This document shows positions 19,838 through 29,200 of a stretch of DNA of 64,000 bases, one piece after another. The position numbers and the translations under genes were made by a program. The stretch is from assembly GCF_018842675.1 (NCBI RefSeq), contig NZ_JAGTWO010000004.1:3038001-3102000 (forward strand), in the 5' to 3' direction. Within the stretch, counting starts at the first letter, position 1. Every line of letters begins with the position of its first letter. The DNA comes from Candidatus Pantoea bituminis. GTDB taxonomy: Bacteria; Pseudomonadota; Gammaproteobacteria; Enterobacterales; Enterobacteriaceae. The notes beneath the pieces were generated by a model. That model ran no database searches. It saw only the letters and a list, made by a program, of their open reading frames with translations, and was not told where the DNA came from.

Positions 19838-20818
19838 CTATGCAAGCTGCATCGCGAGTTTGATCGAGATCGCCATGCTCTCAGACTTCGCTTTACCTGT
19901 CCAGGCGATATCAAACGCGGTGCCGTGGTCTGCCGAAGTGCGGATAAAAGGCAGTCCTGCGGTAATGTTCACGCCATCATAAAAGCCCAGCAGCTTCAGC
20001 GGGATATGTCCCTGATCGTGGTACATCGCCACCACAATATCGTACTGCCCTTCCTGACATTGCAGGAACACCGTGTCTGGCGGACAAGGCCCATAAACGT
20101 CAATGCCCTGCGCTTTCATCGCCTTGATTGAGGGTGCAACCGTGGTGATCTCTTCATCGCCAAATAACCCATTTTCACCCGCGTGGGGATTAACACCCGC
20201 GACGGCAATACGCGGCTTCTCAAAACCGACGCGGCGCAAGAAGGTATCCGCCATGCCAATCACCGTTTCAATGCGCTCACGATTCAGCGTATCGAGGAAC
20301 TTACGCAGCGCAATATGCGTGGTGACATGAATCACCTTCAGCTTATCGGTATACAGCACCATGGCGTAATTTTTAGTGTTGGTAAGGTGCGCCAGCAGTT
20401 CGGTATGTCCCGGATAGATATGGCCTGCCGAATGCAGCGCTTCCTTGTTCAGCGGCGCGGTGGCAATCGCCTGCACTTCTCCGGCCAGCGCCAGTTCCGT
20501 CGCGCGCTTTACGCAGCGCCAGGCCAGATCGCCCGCTTCTTTTTGTACCACGCCAGGTTTTAACGCTTCCGGGTTCGCCAACGGTTCATCAAGGATGTTG
20601 ATGATACCTGGCGCAAAATGCGCATCCTTTACGCTGTCGAGCACCCGCAATTCAGCTTGCGGGGTGATATTCATCGCCATGATGCGGCGCAGAGTACTGG
20701 CACAACCCACCACCACTGCTGGCGCGCCGTTCAGATCGCCTTCAGTCAGCGCTTTGATGATAATTTCCGGGCTAATGCCCGCAGGATCGCCCATCGTCAC
20801 CGCAATAATTTTATTCAC
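19838..20818 (-). CDS. PdxA2-type 4-phosphate dehydrogenase (D-threonate/D-erythronate 4-phosphate), GTG start
   Basis: The protein belongs to the PdxA family of NAD-dependent 4-phospho-hydroxyacid dehydrogenases. Metal-binding histidines align at His168, His212 and His267, and Gly-Asp-Pro-Ala-Gly-Ile is at residues 10-15. The GTG at 20818 with GAGGAG upstream gives 326 residues and overlaps the dtnK-like stop by eight bases. PdxA2 paralogues next to DUF1537 kinases were shown to oxidise D-threonate or D-erythronate 4-phosphate, with decarboxylation to dihydroxyacetone phosphate, rather than act in vitamin B6 synthesis. The context points to the catabolic paralogue; biosynthetic pdxA would be expected elsewhere. 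Which C4 acid is used cannot be decided here. Confidence 0.85.
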   Translation of the reverse strand: MNKIIAVTMGDPAGISPEIIIKALTEGDLNGAPAVVVGCASTLRRIMAMNITPQAELRVLDSVKDAHFAPGIINILDEPLANPEALKPGVVQKEAGDLAWRCVKRATELALAGEVQAIATAPLNKEALHSAGHIYPGHTELLAHLTNTKNYAMVLYTDKLKVIHVTTHIALRKFLDTLNRERIETVIGMADTFLRRVGFEKPRIAVAGVNPHAGENGLFGDEEITTVAPSIKAMKAQGIDVYGPCPPDTVFLQCQEGQYDIVVAMYHDQGHIPLKLLGFYDGVNITAGLPFIRTSADHGTAFDIAWTGKAKSESMAISIKLAMQLA

Positions 20819-22064
20819 TCGACTTCTCCTCAATAAAACGTATGGCTTCTACCAGGGTGTTTTCGTCGCCAAAGCCACCCGCTTTGGTCATCACCGGCAA
20901 GATAAATTCACTGTTAAGCAGAACCCCGTGCGGCACGCAGCCCGCCACCAGACCCTGAATTTGAAACCCGCTGGCACCCAGCGCCCGGGCAACGGCAATG
21001 GCCACGTCGCCGCCGGAAAGATAAAGCGCATTTGGCAATTGCTGACGGCACACGGTGCGCGTCATCTCGCCGAGAAACGCACAAATCGCCTCGCCCAGTT
21101 GTTGACGTGTCATGTTGTGTTGCTGGCAAAGTTGATCAATTTCTTGCCGCTGATTGGCTCGCTGGCAGGTTCGAATCACCGTGTGCTGACCTGCACGCAG
21201 CGTCGCCACGCTTTGCATGATCCATTCCGACGCGGAAGGCCACGCCGGTTGCAAGAACAGCTCACTAATATTGATGTCGATCAGAGCAATGTTGCGCTGC
21301 CTCGCCAGCTTGCTGATTTGCTGCTGGGCGCTGGCGCTCATCGATCCCACCACCGCTAACACCGGCTTTGCTGCACGGGTAGAAAGGTGCGCGCCCAGCG
21401 CATCGCTTAATCCCGCCGCGCCGACTAATAAAGGCGTTTCAGCTAAACGCGCCGCAGCGCGTACCAGACGGGCGATATCCGCGTCCTGTTCTGCATCCAC
21501 CACCACCACACCGCGCAGATTATTCAGTACGGTCTCCAGACGATCGCTTCGTAATGTGGCGAGATCGATCTGTGTGCCCGGCAACTGCAATTGTTGCAAC
21601 ACATTGGCACTTGAGATTGGCGTTTTAGGATCGCTGGCAAATTCGGTATCGGTGAGCAGCACATCATCTAAATAAACCGCGCCGTTTCGCGTGGTGCGTC
21701 CAAGACGCGGCACCGCCGGCACCACCAGCGCCAGCTGTTTGCCGCTGGCTTTGAGTGCGGCATTCACTTCTGCGCCGACATTGCCACGCAAGGTTGAGTC
21801 AATTTTTTTAACCAGCCAGCCGGCGTGTAGGGCGTGCTGCTTTACCACCTGCGTAATGCGCTCCGCCGCCAGCTCAGCGCTGATTGCCCGACTGTCAGTG
21901 CTGATCACCCAAACATCTACTGCCTCGCTGTTATGCGGCATCTCGCTGTTGAACAGCACATGTACACGCGCTCCCGCCTGGGCCAGTCCGCTGCCCGCAT
22001 CGTTCGCGCCGGTAAAATCATCGGCGATCACCAATACCGGGGTTTTCCATGACGATTGGGTCAT
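20811..22064 (-). CDS. DUF1537 four-carbon acid sugar kinase (DtnK/DenK-like)
   Basis: This 417-residue protein belongs to the DUF1537 kinase family, which phosphorylates D-threonate (DtnK), D-erythronate (DenK) or 3-oxo-tetronates (OtnK) with ATP. The N-terminal substrate domain has Ala-Asp-Asp-Phe-Thr-Gly-Ala-Asn-Asp at about residues 13-21 and Lys-Lys-Ile-Asp-Ser-Thr-Leu-Arg-Gly; the C-terminal nucleotide domain ends with Ser-Gly-Gly-Asp-Val and a Gly-Gly-Phe-Gly-Asp-Glu loop. The ATG at 22064 follows AGGAG; an upstream in-frame start at 22115 has no site. Overlap with the PdxA2 gene indicates a two-step kinase-dehydrogenase route ending in DHAP. Pairing with PdxA2 favours DtnK over OtnK. 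Confidence 0.85.
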   Translation of the reverse strand: MTQSSWKTPVLVIADDFTGANDAGSGLAQAGARVHVLFNSEMPHNSEAVDVWVISTDSRAISAELAAERITQVVKQHALHAGWLVKKIDSTLRGNVGAEVNAALKASGKQLALVVPAVPRLGRTTRNGAVYLDDVLLTDTEFASDPKTPISSANVLQQLQLPGTQIDLATLRSDRLETVLNNLRGVVVVDAEQDADIARLVRAAARLAETPLLVGAAGLSDALGAHLSTRAAKPVLAVVGSMSASAQQQISKLARQRNIALIDINISELFLQPAWPSASEWIMQSVATLRAGQHTVIRTCQRANQRQEIDQLCQQHNMTRQQLGEAICAFLGEMTRTVCRQQLPNALYLSGGDVAIAVARALGASGFQIQGLVAGCVPHGVLLNSEFILPVMTKAGGFGDENTLVEAIRFIEEKSSE

Positions 22065-22107
22065 TGTTTCTCCTGTTTCGGCTGCTTGCCGCTGACGATG
22101 ATTATAT

Positions 22108-22142
22108 TCAATCATGATTGATTATATGTGAGCAAGATCAAA
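22108..22142. promoter_or_regulatory. Divergon control region: 14-base palindrome and CRP-like site
   Basis: A perfect palindrome TCAATCATGATTGA (22108-22121) is extended on both sides by A/T symmetry and lies 43 bases upstream of the kinase ATG. It is the best candidate operator for the DeoR-family regulator. It is followed at once by TGTGA-N6-TCAAA (22127-22142), a near match to the CRP consensus with one good and one weaker half. Both lie between the two divergent transcription units, so induction by substrate and catabolite control are expected. Both assignments are inferred from symmetry and position. Confidence 0.55.
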
Positions 22143-22253
22143 TTAATCGAAATCAATATGCCCTATAAATTGAGGCACAGTAAGTGACGGAACTCGCACT
22201 GATATGAGCAAACACAATCATTCAGTTCAGATACACAGTGAAAAGGGTATGAA

Positions 22254-23402
22254 ATGAATATCAACAGCACGGTTATCAGCGGCTATCAGGCGCTGAATGA
22301 CATTCGCTATCTGCTTAACGGTAAGGCGAAAGCATTACTGGTTACCGACAAGAATATCGAAAGCATTCCTGCGGTTCAGGCGCTGATTGCACAACTGAAA
22401 CAGCAGATTGCTCACGTCAGCATCGTGAACAACGTACCGCCAGAGCCAAGCCAGCATGATGTCGCGGCTATCCTCAGCGCATTGCCCTCACGTGACGTTG
22501 ATTTAGTGATTGGTGTCGGCGGTGGCAGCGTACTGGATGTCGCTAAGCTGCTTTCCGTGTTGTGCGTAGAGAATGCGCCGTCGCTGGAGGCGTTGTTAGC
22601 GGGCGAGAAACCGCAGCATCGCACCACGTCGCTGTTAATTCCTACCACCGCAGGAACCGGCTCTGAAGCCACACCCAACGCGATTTTAGCCATCCCAGAA
22701 AAAGAGACCAAAGTCGGCATTATTTCGCCGGTAATGCTGCCCGATTTCGTGGCGTTGGTGCCTGAACTCACCACCAGCATGCCTGCACATATCGCCTCTT
22801 CAACCGGCATTGATGCGCTGTGTCACCTGATCGAATGTTTCACTGCCACCGTGTCGAACCCGGTGAGTGATAACTATGCGCTGATTGGCATGAAGAAGCT
22901 GTTCGCCAATCTTGAAACCACCATTAACCAACCGGGCAATCTACAGGCGCGACTGGAAATGTTGTGGGCTTCCTATTATGGCGGCGCCGCCATTGCCCAC
23001 GCCGGTACGCATCTGGTGCACGCCATGTCCTATCCGCTGGGCGGCAAATATCACCTACCGCACGGCGTTGCCAATGCCATTTTACTGGCACCTTGCATGC
23101 GTTTCGTTCGTCCTGCCGCAGTGAGCAAATTTGCTCAGGCATACGATCTGCTGCCAGAAGCAGATAGCTCGCTGAGTGAAGAAGCCAAATCTCTGGCGTT
23201 GGTGGATTACTTCACTGCGCTGGTCAAGCGCCTGAAACTGCCAGCCAGTCTGGAAGAGCTGGGTATCAGCCCGGACCACCTGCCCTATTTAGTGGAAGCG
23301 GCATTAGATGTGCAACGTCTGATGAAAAACGTGCCAACGGCGGTCAGCGCCAACGATGTGCGTGACGTGTATTTGACGCTGTTTCCTTCACACCAGGCAT
23401 AA
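22254..23402 (+). CDS. Iron-containing alcohol dehydrogenase
   Basis: The 382-residue protein is a group III (Fe-dependent) alcohol dehydrogenase. The NAD-binding Gly-Gly-Gly-Ser motif is at residues 89-92, and metal ligands are seen at Asp187, His191, His256 and His270. AAGGG precedes the ATG. It opens the rightward arm of the divergon, 11 bases before a DapA-family gene. In this setting it probably reduces an aldehyde released by the aldolase, or oxidises a polyol or hydroxyacid substrate; sequence cannot separate these roles. Family members include FucO, YiaY and gamma-hydroxybutyrate dehydrogenase. Confidence 0.88.
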   Translation: MNINSTVISGYQALNDIRYLLNGKAKALLVTDKNIESIPAVQALIAQLKQQIAHVSIVNNVPPEPSQHDVAAILSALPSRDVDLVIGVGGGSVLDVAKLLSVLCVENAPSLEALLAGEKPQHRTTSLLIPTTAGTGSEATPNAILAIPEKETKVGIISPVMLPDFVALVPELTTSMPAHIASSTGIDALCHLIECFTATVSNPVSDNYALIGMKKLFANLETTINQPGNLQARLEMLWASYYGGAAIAHAGTHLVHAMSYPLGGKYHLPHGVANAILLAPCMRFVRPAAVSKFAQAYDLLPEADSSLSEEAKSLALVDYFTALVKRLKLPASLEELGISPDHLPYLVEAALDVQRLMKNVPTAVSANDVRDVYLTLFPSHQA

Positions 23403-23413
23403 CGAGGATTCTC

Positions 23414-24297
23414 ATGAGCCAGAAAATAGTCGGCGTATTAACCGCCATCATCACCGCCTTTGATCGTGATGGCGCTTTCAATCCCACCACCCAGCGCGAG
23501 CAGGTAAAACGCCAACTGAATGCAGGTAACGGTATCTTCTGCGGCGGCACCAACGGCGAATTCTTCGTGCTGAACGAGCAGGAAAAAATAGCGGTTACCG
23601 AAACCTGCGTGGATGAAGTCAACGGCAGCGCGCCAGTGGTGGCGCACATCGGTGAAATATCGACCCGTGAAACCATTCGCCTTGGCAAGCAGATCGCCAA
23701 ACTGGGCGTGGACGCCGTATCCGTGATCACGCCTTATTTCGTGCCGTTGAAGCAGGAAGAGTTGATTTATCACTACCAAACCGTGGCCGACGCGCTCGAC
23801 GTCCCGCTATTCCTTTACAACATTCCGGCGCGTACCGGTAATACCTTGCAGCCCGAAACCGTGCGCAAGCTGGCCTCACATCCCAACATTATCGGTATCA
23901 AAGATTCTGCGGGCAGCTATGAAAGCCTGAGTGGTTTCCTGAAAGCCGCTGAAGGCATTGATAACTTCGACGTGCTGAACGGTCCAGATTCATTGATTCA
24001 TCAAGGATTTGTCGATGGCTGCTCAGCCTGCATTTCTGGCCTCGCCAACGTCGCGCCGCAAGAGATCAACGCTATTTGGGCACACTTCAACGCTGGCGAT
24101 GTCGCCGCCTCACGTCTGGCACAAGAGAATGTGACGGGCCTGCGTACGGATTTATACAGCGTCGGCTTCTCGCCAGCGGCGGTGAAAAAGCCGTCACGCT
24201 GCTGGGCTATGACGTCGGTGAAAGCCGCTATGCCGTGCATTTCAGCGCCGAAGAAGAGCAGAAGATCCGTCAAATCGTGAATCAATATTTGCAGTAA
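23414..24297 (+). CDS. DapA/NanA-family lyase or aldolase (one frameshift in this sequence)
   Basis: This is a class I pyruvate-dependent TIM-barrel protein. The Schiff-base lysine is Lys163 (Gly-Ile-Lys-Asp-Ser) and the catalytic tyrosine is Tyr135 (Tyr-Asn-Ile-Pro-Ala-Arg-Thr-Gly). The usual Gly-Thr-Thr-Gly-Glu pyruvate loop is Gly-Thr-Asn-Gly-Glu here (residues 45-49), unlike housekeeping DapA and like sugar-acid aldolases such as YagE and YjhH. The frame breaks at the A run 24185-24189; six As give a normal C-terminus and 294 residues. Together with the neighbouring dehydrogenases, it probably cleaves a 2-keto-3-deoxy acid to pyruvate and an aldehyde. That reaction is inferred. Confidence 0.85.
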
Positions 24298-24353
24298 TGG
24301 CCGTCAGGGTGGCCTTTGCTGCCCTTGCCTGAAACCTGACACCGGGAAAAATT

Positions 24354-25307
24354 ATGAAAGTGATTTGCACCTCGCCCTCCTTTGCTAAATATGATGCGGC
24401 GCCCATCGACACCCTGAAACAGCATGGCTTTGAGCTGATTACGCTGCCCGCCGATGCGCCATTGTCGACGCTGGAGCCGCATCTGGCTGAAACCGTCGCG
24501 ATGATCGTGGCCTTTACTGATGTCAACGATGAGCTGCTGGCGAAAGCGCCCCAGTTAAAAGTGGTATGTAAACATGGCGTTGGCGTCGATAACATCGATC
24601 TGGATGCAACGCGCGCGCGCGAAATTTATGTCACCAATGTCCCTGACGCCAACAAGCACGCGGTGGCTGACTTCGCTTTCGCGCTGATGCTTAACAGTGC
24701 GCGTCAGATCACGCAGGCCGCAGAGGAAACCCGCGCCGGCAACTGGCCACGTATTTTCGCCACCGACGTCTACGGTAAAACGTTGGGCATTATCGGGCTG
24801 GGCAATATTGGTAAGCAGGTCGCGCTGCGTGCCAAAGGCTTCAACATGCGCGTTATCGCGTTTGATTTTTATCCCGATGAGAAATTTGCCGCCGAGCACG
24901 GCATCGAGTTCGTCAGCATGGATCGTCTGACTGAAGAAGGCGATTTCATCACGCTGCATACGCCACTGACCGATGAAACCCGTAACCTGTTCAATGCCGC
25001 GCGTATCAAACGGATGAAGAAATCTGCCTTCCTGATCAACGTCTCACGCGGTGGCGTGATCAACGAAAACGATCTGTTCCAGGCGCTACAGGACAACGTG
25101 ATTGCTGGCGCTGCCGCTGACGTATTCGACCACGAACCCTTAGCTGAACATCCGCTGTTTACGCTGCCGAATTTTATTCCTACCTCGCACATCGCCGGTT
25201 ATACCGACGGCGCAATCAGCGCTATTGGCGAACGTTGCGTGCAGCAGATTATTCAGTGCCTTAAACAGGGCGAACGCCCAGTTAACGTGATGAACGGGTT
25301 GGCGTAA
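24354..25307 (+). CDS. D-isomer 2-hydroxyacid dehydrogenase (PGDH-like)
   Basis: The 317-residue NAD(P)-dependent protein has the Rossmann motif Gly-Leu-Gly-Asn-Ile-Gly at 148-153 and the catalytic set Arg232, Glu261 and His279. It resembles phosphoglycerate dehydrogenase but lacks the C-terminal ACT domain, so it is likely a catabolic hydroxyacid or glyoxylate/hydroxypyruvate reductase. It lies 56 bases after the DapA-family gene and 42 before an MFS transporter in the same direction, which suggests one operon. Its substrate may be an oxoacid made by the upstream enzymes. Confidence 0.87.
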   Translation: MKVICTSPSFAKYDAAPIDTLKQHGFELITLPADAPLSTLEPHLAETVAMIVAFTDVNDELLAKAPQLKVVCKHGVGVDNIDLDATRAREIYVTNVPDANKHAVADFAFALMLNSARQITQAAEETRAGNWPRIFATDVYGKTLGIIGLGNIGKQVALRAKGFNMRVIAFDFYPDEKFAAEHGIEFVSMDRLTEEGDFITLHTPLTDETRNLFNAARIKRMKKSAFLINVSRGGVINENDLFQALQDNVIAGAAADVFDHEPLAEHPLFTLPNFIPTSHIAGYTDGAISAIGERCVQQIIQCLKQGERPVNVMNGLA

Positions 25308-25349
25308 GACCGACCGCTTCTCTTACCGAACAGTTTGGTGATTATAACG

Positions 25350-26658
25350 ATGAACAACACCTCGCGTATCCGTTGGTGGATCGCTGGCCTGATGTGGCTG
25401 GCGATCGCCATTAACTACATTGATCGAACTGTACTCTCGCTGCCGCACCGCACCTGATCACTGAGCTGGACATCAATCCAGAAATGATGGGCTTTATCAT
25501 GGCCGCGTTCTTCTGGTCTTATGCGCTACTGCAAATTCCGGCAGGCTGGTTTGCTGACCGCTACGGCCAGAAAAAGGGCTGGGCATCGCCGTGGCGTGGT
25601 GGTCAATCGCGACCATGGCGATGGGTTTAGCCACCGGTTTTAAATCATTGCTGGCCATGCGTCTGGCGCTGGGCATCGGTGAAGCAGCTGCTTATCCGAG
25701 CAATGCGGGTATTACCGCGCGCTGGTTCCCCGACCGCGAACGTGCCACCGTTTCTGGCCTGTTCGACAGTGCGTCGAAATTTGGCGGCGCGGTGGCCATG
25801 CCGCTGATCGTCTGGATGATCGCCATGGTTGACTGGCGTATCACCTTCCTGGTAATCGGCGCAATTGGCGTGTTTTGGGTCATCGCCTGGTACTTTATCT
25901 ATGCAGAGAACCCGGAAGATCATAAGAAGATCAGCCAGAGCGAAATCAGTTTGATCCGCGATGGCCAGACACAAAAACATGGCGATAAAAGCGTTCGTCC
26001 CATGAAGTGGTACAAACTGCTGCGCTACCGCAACATCTGGGCAATGTGTATTGGCTTCTTCACTATTAACTATACCTCCTACTTCTTCATTACCTGGCTG
26101 CCGACTTATCTGGTGCAAGACAAGGGAATGGATTTCCTCAAAATGGGCATGGTGGCTGCGCTGCCGCTGATTTGCGGCATGGTGATCGAAGTGATTGCCG
26201 GTTGGATGTCAGATCGCATCGTCCACAAGAAAATCTTGTCGCTGACCGCCACGCGCAAACTGTTTCTCACCGTGGGTCTGTTAATGGCGCTGTGCATTGG
26301 TTTCGCGCCGTTCACCGATTCCGTCTTTATGACCGTGCTGCTGCTGTGTATCGCTAAATCGGGCACCACCGTGGCGGCTTCGCAGGTCTGGGCATTGCCT
26401 GGCGATGTTGCACCGCAGAACAGCGTGTCGATTGTCGCCGGTCTGCAAAATACGGTCTCCAATATGGGCGGCGCGGTGGGTCCGATCATTACCGGTGCGA
26501 TTGTCGGCGCTACCGGTCACTTTACCTGGGCGCTGGTGTTCTCCGCCGTGCTGGTGGTGATTGGTATTCTTAACTACCTGTTCCTGCTGGGCAAAGTCGA
26601 GCCAATCGTTGACGAAGAACAGGCTCACGAACATCAGGCGGTGAGCCACAGTCTGTGA
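25350..26658 (+). CDS. MFS transporter, anion:cation symporter type (two frameshifts in this sequence)
   Basis: This is a 12-helix importer of the ACS group (glucarate, galactonate and phthalate permease relatives). The first helix carries Ile-Asn-Tyr-Ile-Asp-Arg-Thr-Val, typical of that group. Two breaks occur: near 25437-25441, where one missing G restores an Ala-Ala-Ala-Pro segment, and in the A5/G3 run at 25571-25578. Adding one base at each gives a 436-residue protein of normal length, and the region between the breaks reads in a single consistent frame. It closes the rightward arm (alcohol dehydrogenase, aldolase, hydroxyacid dehydrogenase), and probably imports the sugar acid degraded by the cluster. 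A hairpin follows. Confidence 0.85.
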
Positions 26659-26675
26659 TCACCTTCTGACATAAC

Positions 26676-26698
26676 GCCGCATGCGTCCTGCATGCGGC
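26676..26698 (+). terminator. Hairpin between the two MFS genes
   Basis: A nine-base perfect stem GCCGCATGC/GCATGCGGC closes a five-base loop 17 bases after the first MFS gene. The following sequence is only moderately T-rich, so termination may be partial. It divides the sugar-acid operon from the next MFS-cyclase pair. Confidence 0.7.
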
Positions 26699-26741
26699 AT
26701 TCCCTCTCTGTAACCACAATAAAAAACAATTGGAGGCGATG

Positions 26742-28079
26742 ATGTCGCTGAATTCCAATGGATCACCTGCAGTCGTTTCGGCAAGTAAAAGTAAAGGGAA
26801 GTTTCGTTACGTGATTCTGACGGTACTGTCAGTGGGTATCGCCATTAACTACATCGATCGTGCGGCGATGAGTGTCGCCATGCCATTTATGAGCGAGGAG
26901 CTGCACATCTCGCCCACCGACAGCGGTTTGCTGCTGTCCGCCTTCTTCTGGAGCTATGTGCTGTTCCAGCTGCCCGGCGGTTGGCTGGTTGATCGGCTTG
27001 GCCCGCGCATCACCTTCGCGTTAAGTAGCCTCGGCTGGGGATTAGCCACCGCGGCCTGCGGCTTAGCCAGCAGCATAGCCGCGTTGGTTGGCTTTCGGTT
27101 TGTACTGGGCGCGGTAGAAGCACCGAGTTATCCCGCCAGTTCGTCAACGGTGACACGCTGGTTCCCGCGTCAGGAACGCAGCTTTGCCGCCGCGACCTTT
27201 AATAACGGCAGCAAAATCGGCGGCACGCTGGCGATTCCAATTATCTCGCTGCTGATTGCATGGGTTGGCTGGCGCGCCACCTTTGTGATTTCTGGCGTGG
27301 TGGCGGTAGGTTGGGCACTGGGTTGGTATCTGTGGTATCGCGAACCGCGCGATCACCCTTCCGCCACCGCCGAAGAAGTGGCCTTCATTGAAGCGAATCA
27401 GGATGCGGAAACCGGCGCTCCGATGAGCATTCGCCAGCTACTGACCCAGCGCACGGTGCAGGCAATGATGGCGGGCTTCTTCTGCATCAACTTCGTCTCT
27501 TATTTCTTCTTCACCTGGTTCCCTACCTATCTGGTGGAAACCTTCCATCTTTCGTTGATGAAGTTCGGCTTGCTCGGCATGTTGCCCGGCGTGGCGGCGA
27601 TTATCGGCGGCTGGTGCGGTGGCTTGCTTTCCGACAGCCTGGTGCGTCGCGGTTACTCACTGAGCGTCGCGCGAAAAATTCCGTTGGTGGGTGGCATGCT
27701 CGGCAGCGCGACCATTGGCTTAGCCGCCTTTTCGCCGACGGTGGGCCTGGCGCTGGCGGCATTGTGTTTTGCCAACTTCTCGGCAACCTTTGCTTCCGCC
27801 GCGCTGTGGGCGCTGCCGTCTGACGTTGCGCCAAACCGCGCCAACGTCGCCACCATCGGCGGTATCCAAAACATGGCTGCCAACCTGGCGGGCATCATCT
27901 CGCCGATCATGATTGGCGTGATTATGCAGTACACCCATTCATTCGTTATCCCATTAGAAATCGCAGGCGTGGTGGGCATTATTGGCGCGCTGATTTACGG
28001 TTTCTGGCTGCCGCGCGTAACGCCGATGACGCTGAACAACGCCCAGCCACTGGATGCATCTGCAAGGAGTGAAGTATGA
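26742..28079 (+). CDS. MFS transporter, anion:cation symporter type
   Basis: The 445-residue protein has twelve predicted helices and the same first-helix signature (Ile-Asn-Tyr-Ile-Asp-Arg-Ala-Ala) as the preceding transporter, so it is also an ACS-type organic acid importer, but clearly a separate paralogue. The ATG at 26742 is placed five bases after GGAGG. Its stop overlaps the start of the cyclase-family gene by four bases, so translation is probably coupled and it likely carries the substrate or product of that hydrolase. Confidence 0.87.
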   Translation: MSLNSNGSPAVVSASKSKGKFRYVILTVLSVGIAINYIDRAAMSVAMPFMSEELHISPTDSGLLLSAFFWSYVLFQLPGGWLVDRLGPRITFALSSLGWGLATAACGLASSIAALVGFRFVLGAVEAPSYPASSSTVTRWFPRQERSFAAATFNNGSKIGGTLAIPIISLLIAWVGWRATFVISGVVAVGWALGWYLWYREPRDHPSATAEEVAFIEANQDAETGAPMSIRQLLTQRTVQAMMAGFFCINFVSYFFFTWFPTYLVETFHLSLMKFGLLGMLPGVAAIIGGWCGGLLSDSLVRRGYSLSVARKIPLVGGMLGSATIGLAAFSPTVGLALAALCFANFSATFASAALWALPSDVAPNRANVATIGGIQNMAANLAGIISPIMIGVIMQYTHSFVIPLEIAGVVGIIGALIYGFWLPRVTPMTLNNAQPLDASARSEV

Positions 28080-29119
28080 ATACCCGCTGGAAGAAACGGC
28101 CTGCACTGTCAACCTGGGGCGATTTTGGTCCCGACGATCAGTTGGGTCGTCTGAATTTGCTGACCGCCGCCAAGGTACTTGAAGGGATTGCCGAAGTGCG
28201 TGAAGGCCAAACGTTTTGCCTGAGCCTGCCGCTGGATCTGCCTGGCGGCACGGCGATGAATCCACGTCGCCCACCGCCGCAGCTTAACGCCACGCGGCGT
28301 GGTGAAAACGCCAATATGACCTATCCACTGTCGCGGGATGATGCACGCCTGAGCGATGTCATCTGTGACGACAGCGTGACGCTGGCGCTGCAGTACTCAA
28401 CGCAATGGGACAGTCTGGCGCACATGGGGCAATGGTTCGATGTGAACGATAACGGCGATGCCGAAATGGTGTTCTACAACGGCTATAAAGCGGGAGTGGA
28501 TATTGTCGGTGAAACCGATTATCGCGGCGGCTGTGGTTGTGATAGCGGTACGCATCTCGGTGCAAAAGCATTGGGTATTGAGAATATGGCGCAGCACGGT
28601 ATTCAGGGTCGTGCGGTGATGATCGATATCAAACGCCATTTCGGTATTAGGCGTTTCGCCTTTGGTTATCAGCATCTGATGCAGATCATCGAGGCCGATA
28701 ATATCGACGTTCGGCCCGGCGATCTTGTGTGCTTCCGTACCGGCATGGATGAAGCGATTATTGAAATGAACGGTGAACCCGATATGGCTTATCTCAACAG
28801 CCATTTTGCCGGGCTGGATGGTAGCGATCCGGCGCTGCGTCAATGGGTACATGACAGCGGCGTGGTTGCGCTGCTGGCTGACAATCCTGCGGTGGAAATT
28901 CTGCCCGCTAAACCTCTTAACAATGATTTTTATCCGTCACATCCGCTGCACGATCTCTGCCTGTTTCGGCTTGGGGTTTATCTCGGTGAACTGTGGCTGA
29001 TGAGTCCGCTGGCTGACTGGCTGGCCCTACAGCAACGAACCGCGTTTCTGCTCACTGCACCGCCGCTGCGCCTGCCTGGTGCGGTGGGTTCACCTGCCAC
29101 GCCGGTGGCGACGGTGTAA
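28076..29119 (+). CDS. Cyclase-family metal hydrolase (kynurenine formamidase-like fold)
   Basis: The 347-residue protein matches the cyclase family (PF04199), which includes KynB kynurenine formamidase and isatin hydrolase. The core motif Ser-Thr-Gln-Trp-Asp-Ser-Leu-Ala-His at residues 108-116 corresponds to the family Thr-His-x-Asp-x3-His, with Gln in place of the first His, a variant that defines a longer subgroup. Family members open cyclic amides or formamides and bind Mn or Zn. Translational coupling to the upstream MFS gene suggests hydrolysis of an imported cyclic compound; the substrate is not known. It is much longer than KynB (about 210 residues), so KynB function is unlikely. Confidence 0.82.
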   Translation: MNTRWKKRPALSTWGDFGPDDQLGRLNLLTAAKVLEGIAEVREGQTFCLSLPLDLPGGTAMNPRRPPPQLNATRRGENANMTYPLSRDDARLSDVICDDSVTLALQYSTQWDSLAHMGQWFDVNDNGDAEMVFYNGYKAGVDIVGETDYRGGCGCDSGTHLGAKALGIENMAQHGIQGRAVMIDIKRHFGIRRFAFGYQHLMQIIEADNIDVRPGDLVCFRTGMDEAIIEMNGEPDMAYLNSHFAGLDGSDPALRQWVHDSGVVALLADNPAVEILPAKPLNNDFYPSHPLHDLCLFRLGVYLGELWLMSPLADWLALQQRTAFLLTAPPLRLPGAVGSPATPVATV

Positions 29120-29200
29120 ATTTACTCTCCCTAAACCCTACGGTGACGCGCAAAAAGAGCAAAAATGCCATTGCAGTCACCCTCATTGTGAGGCTTCACC

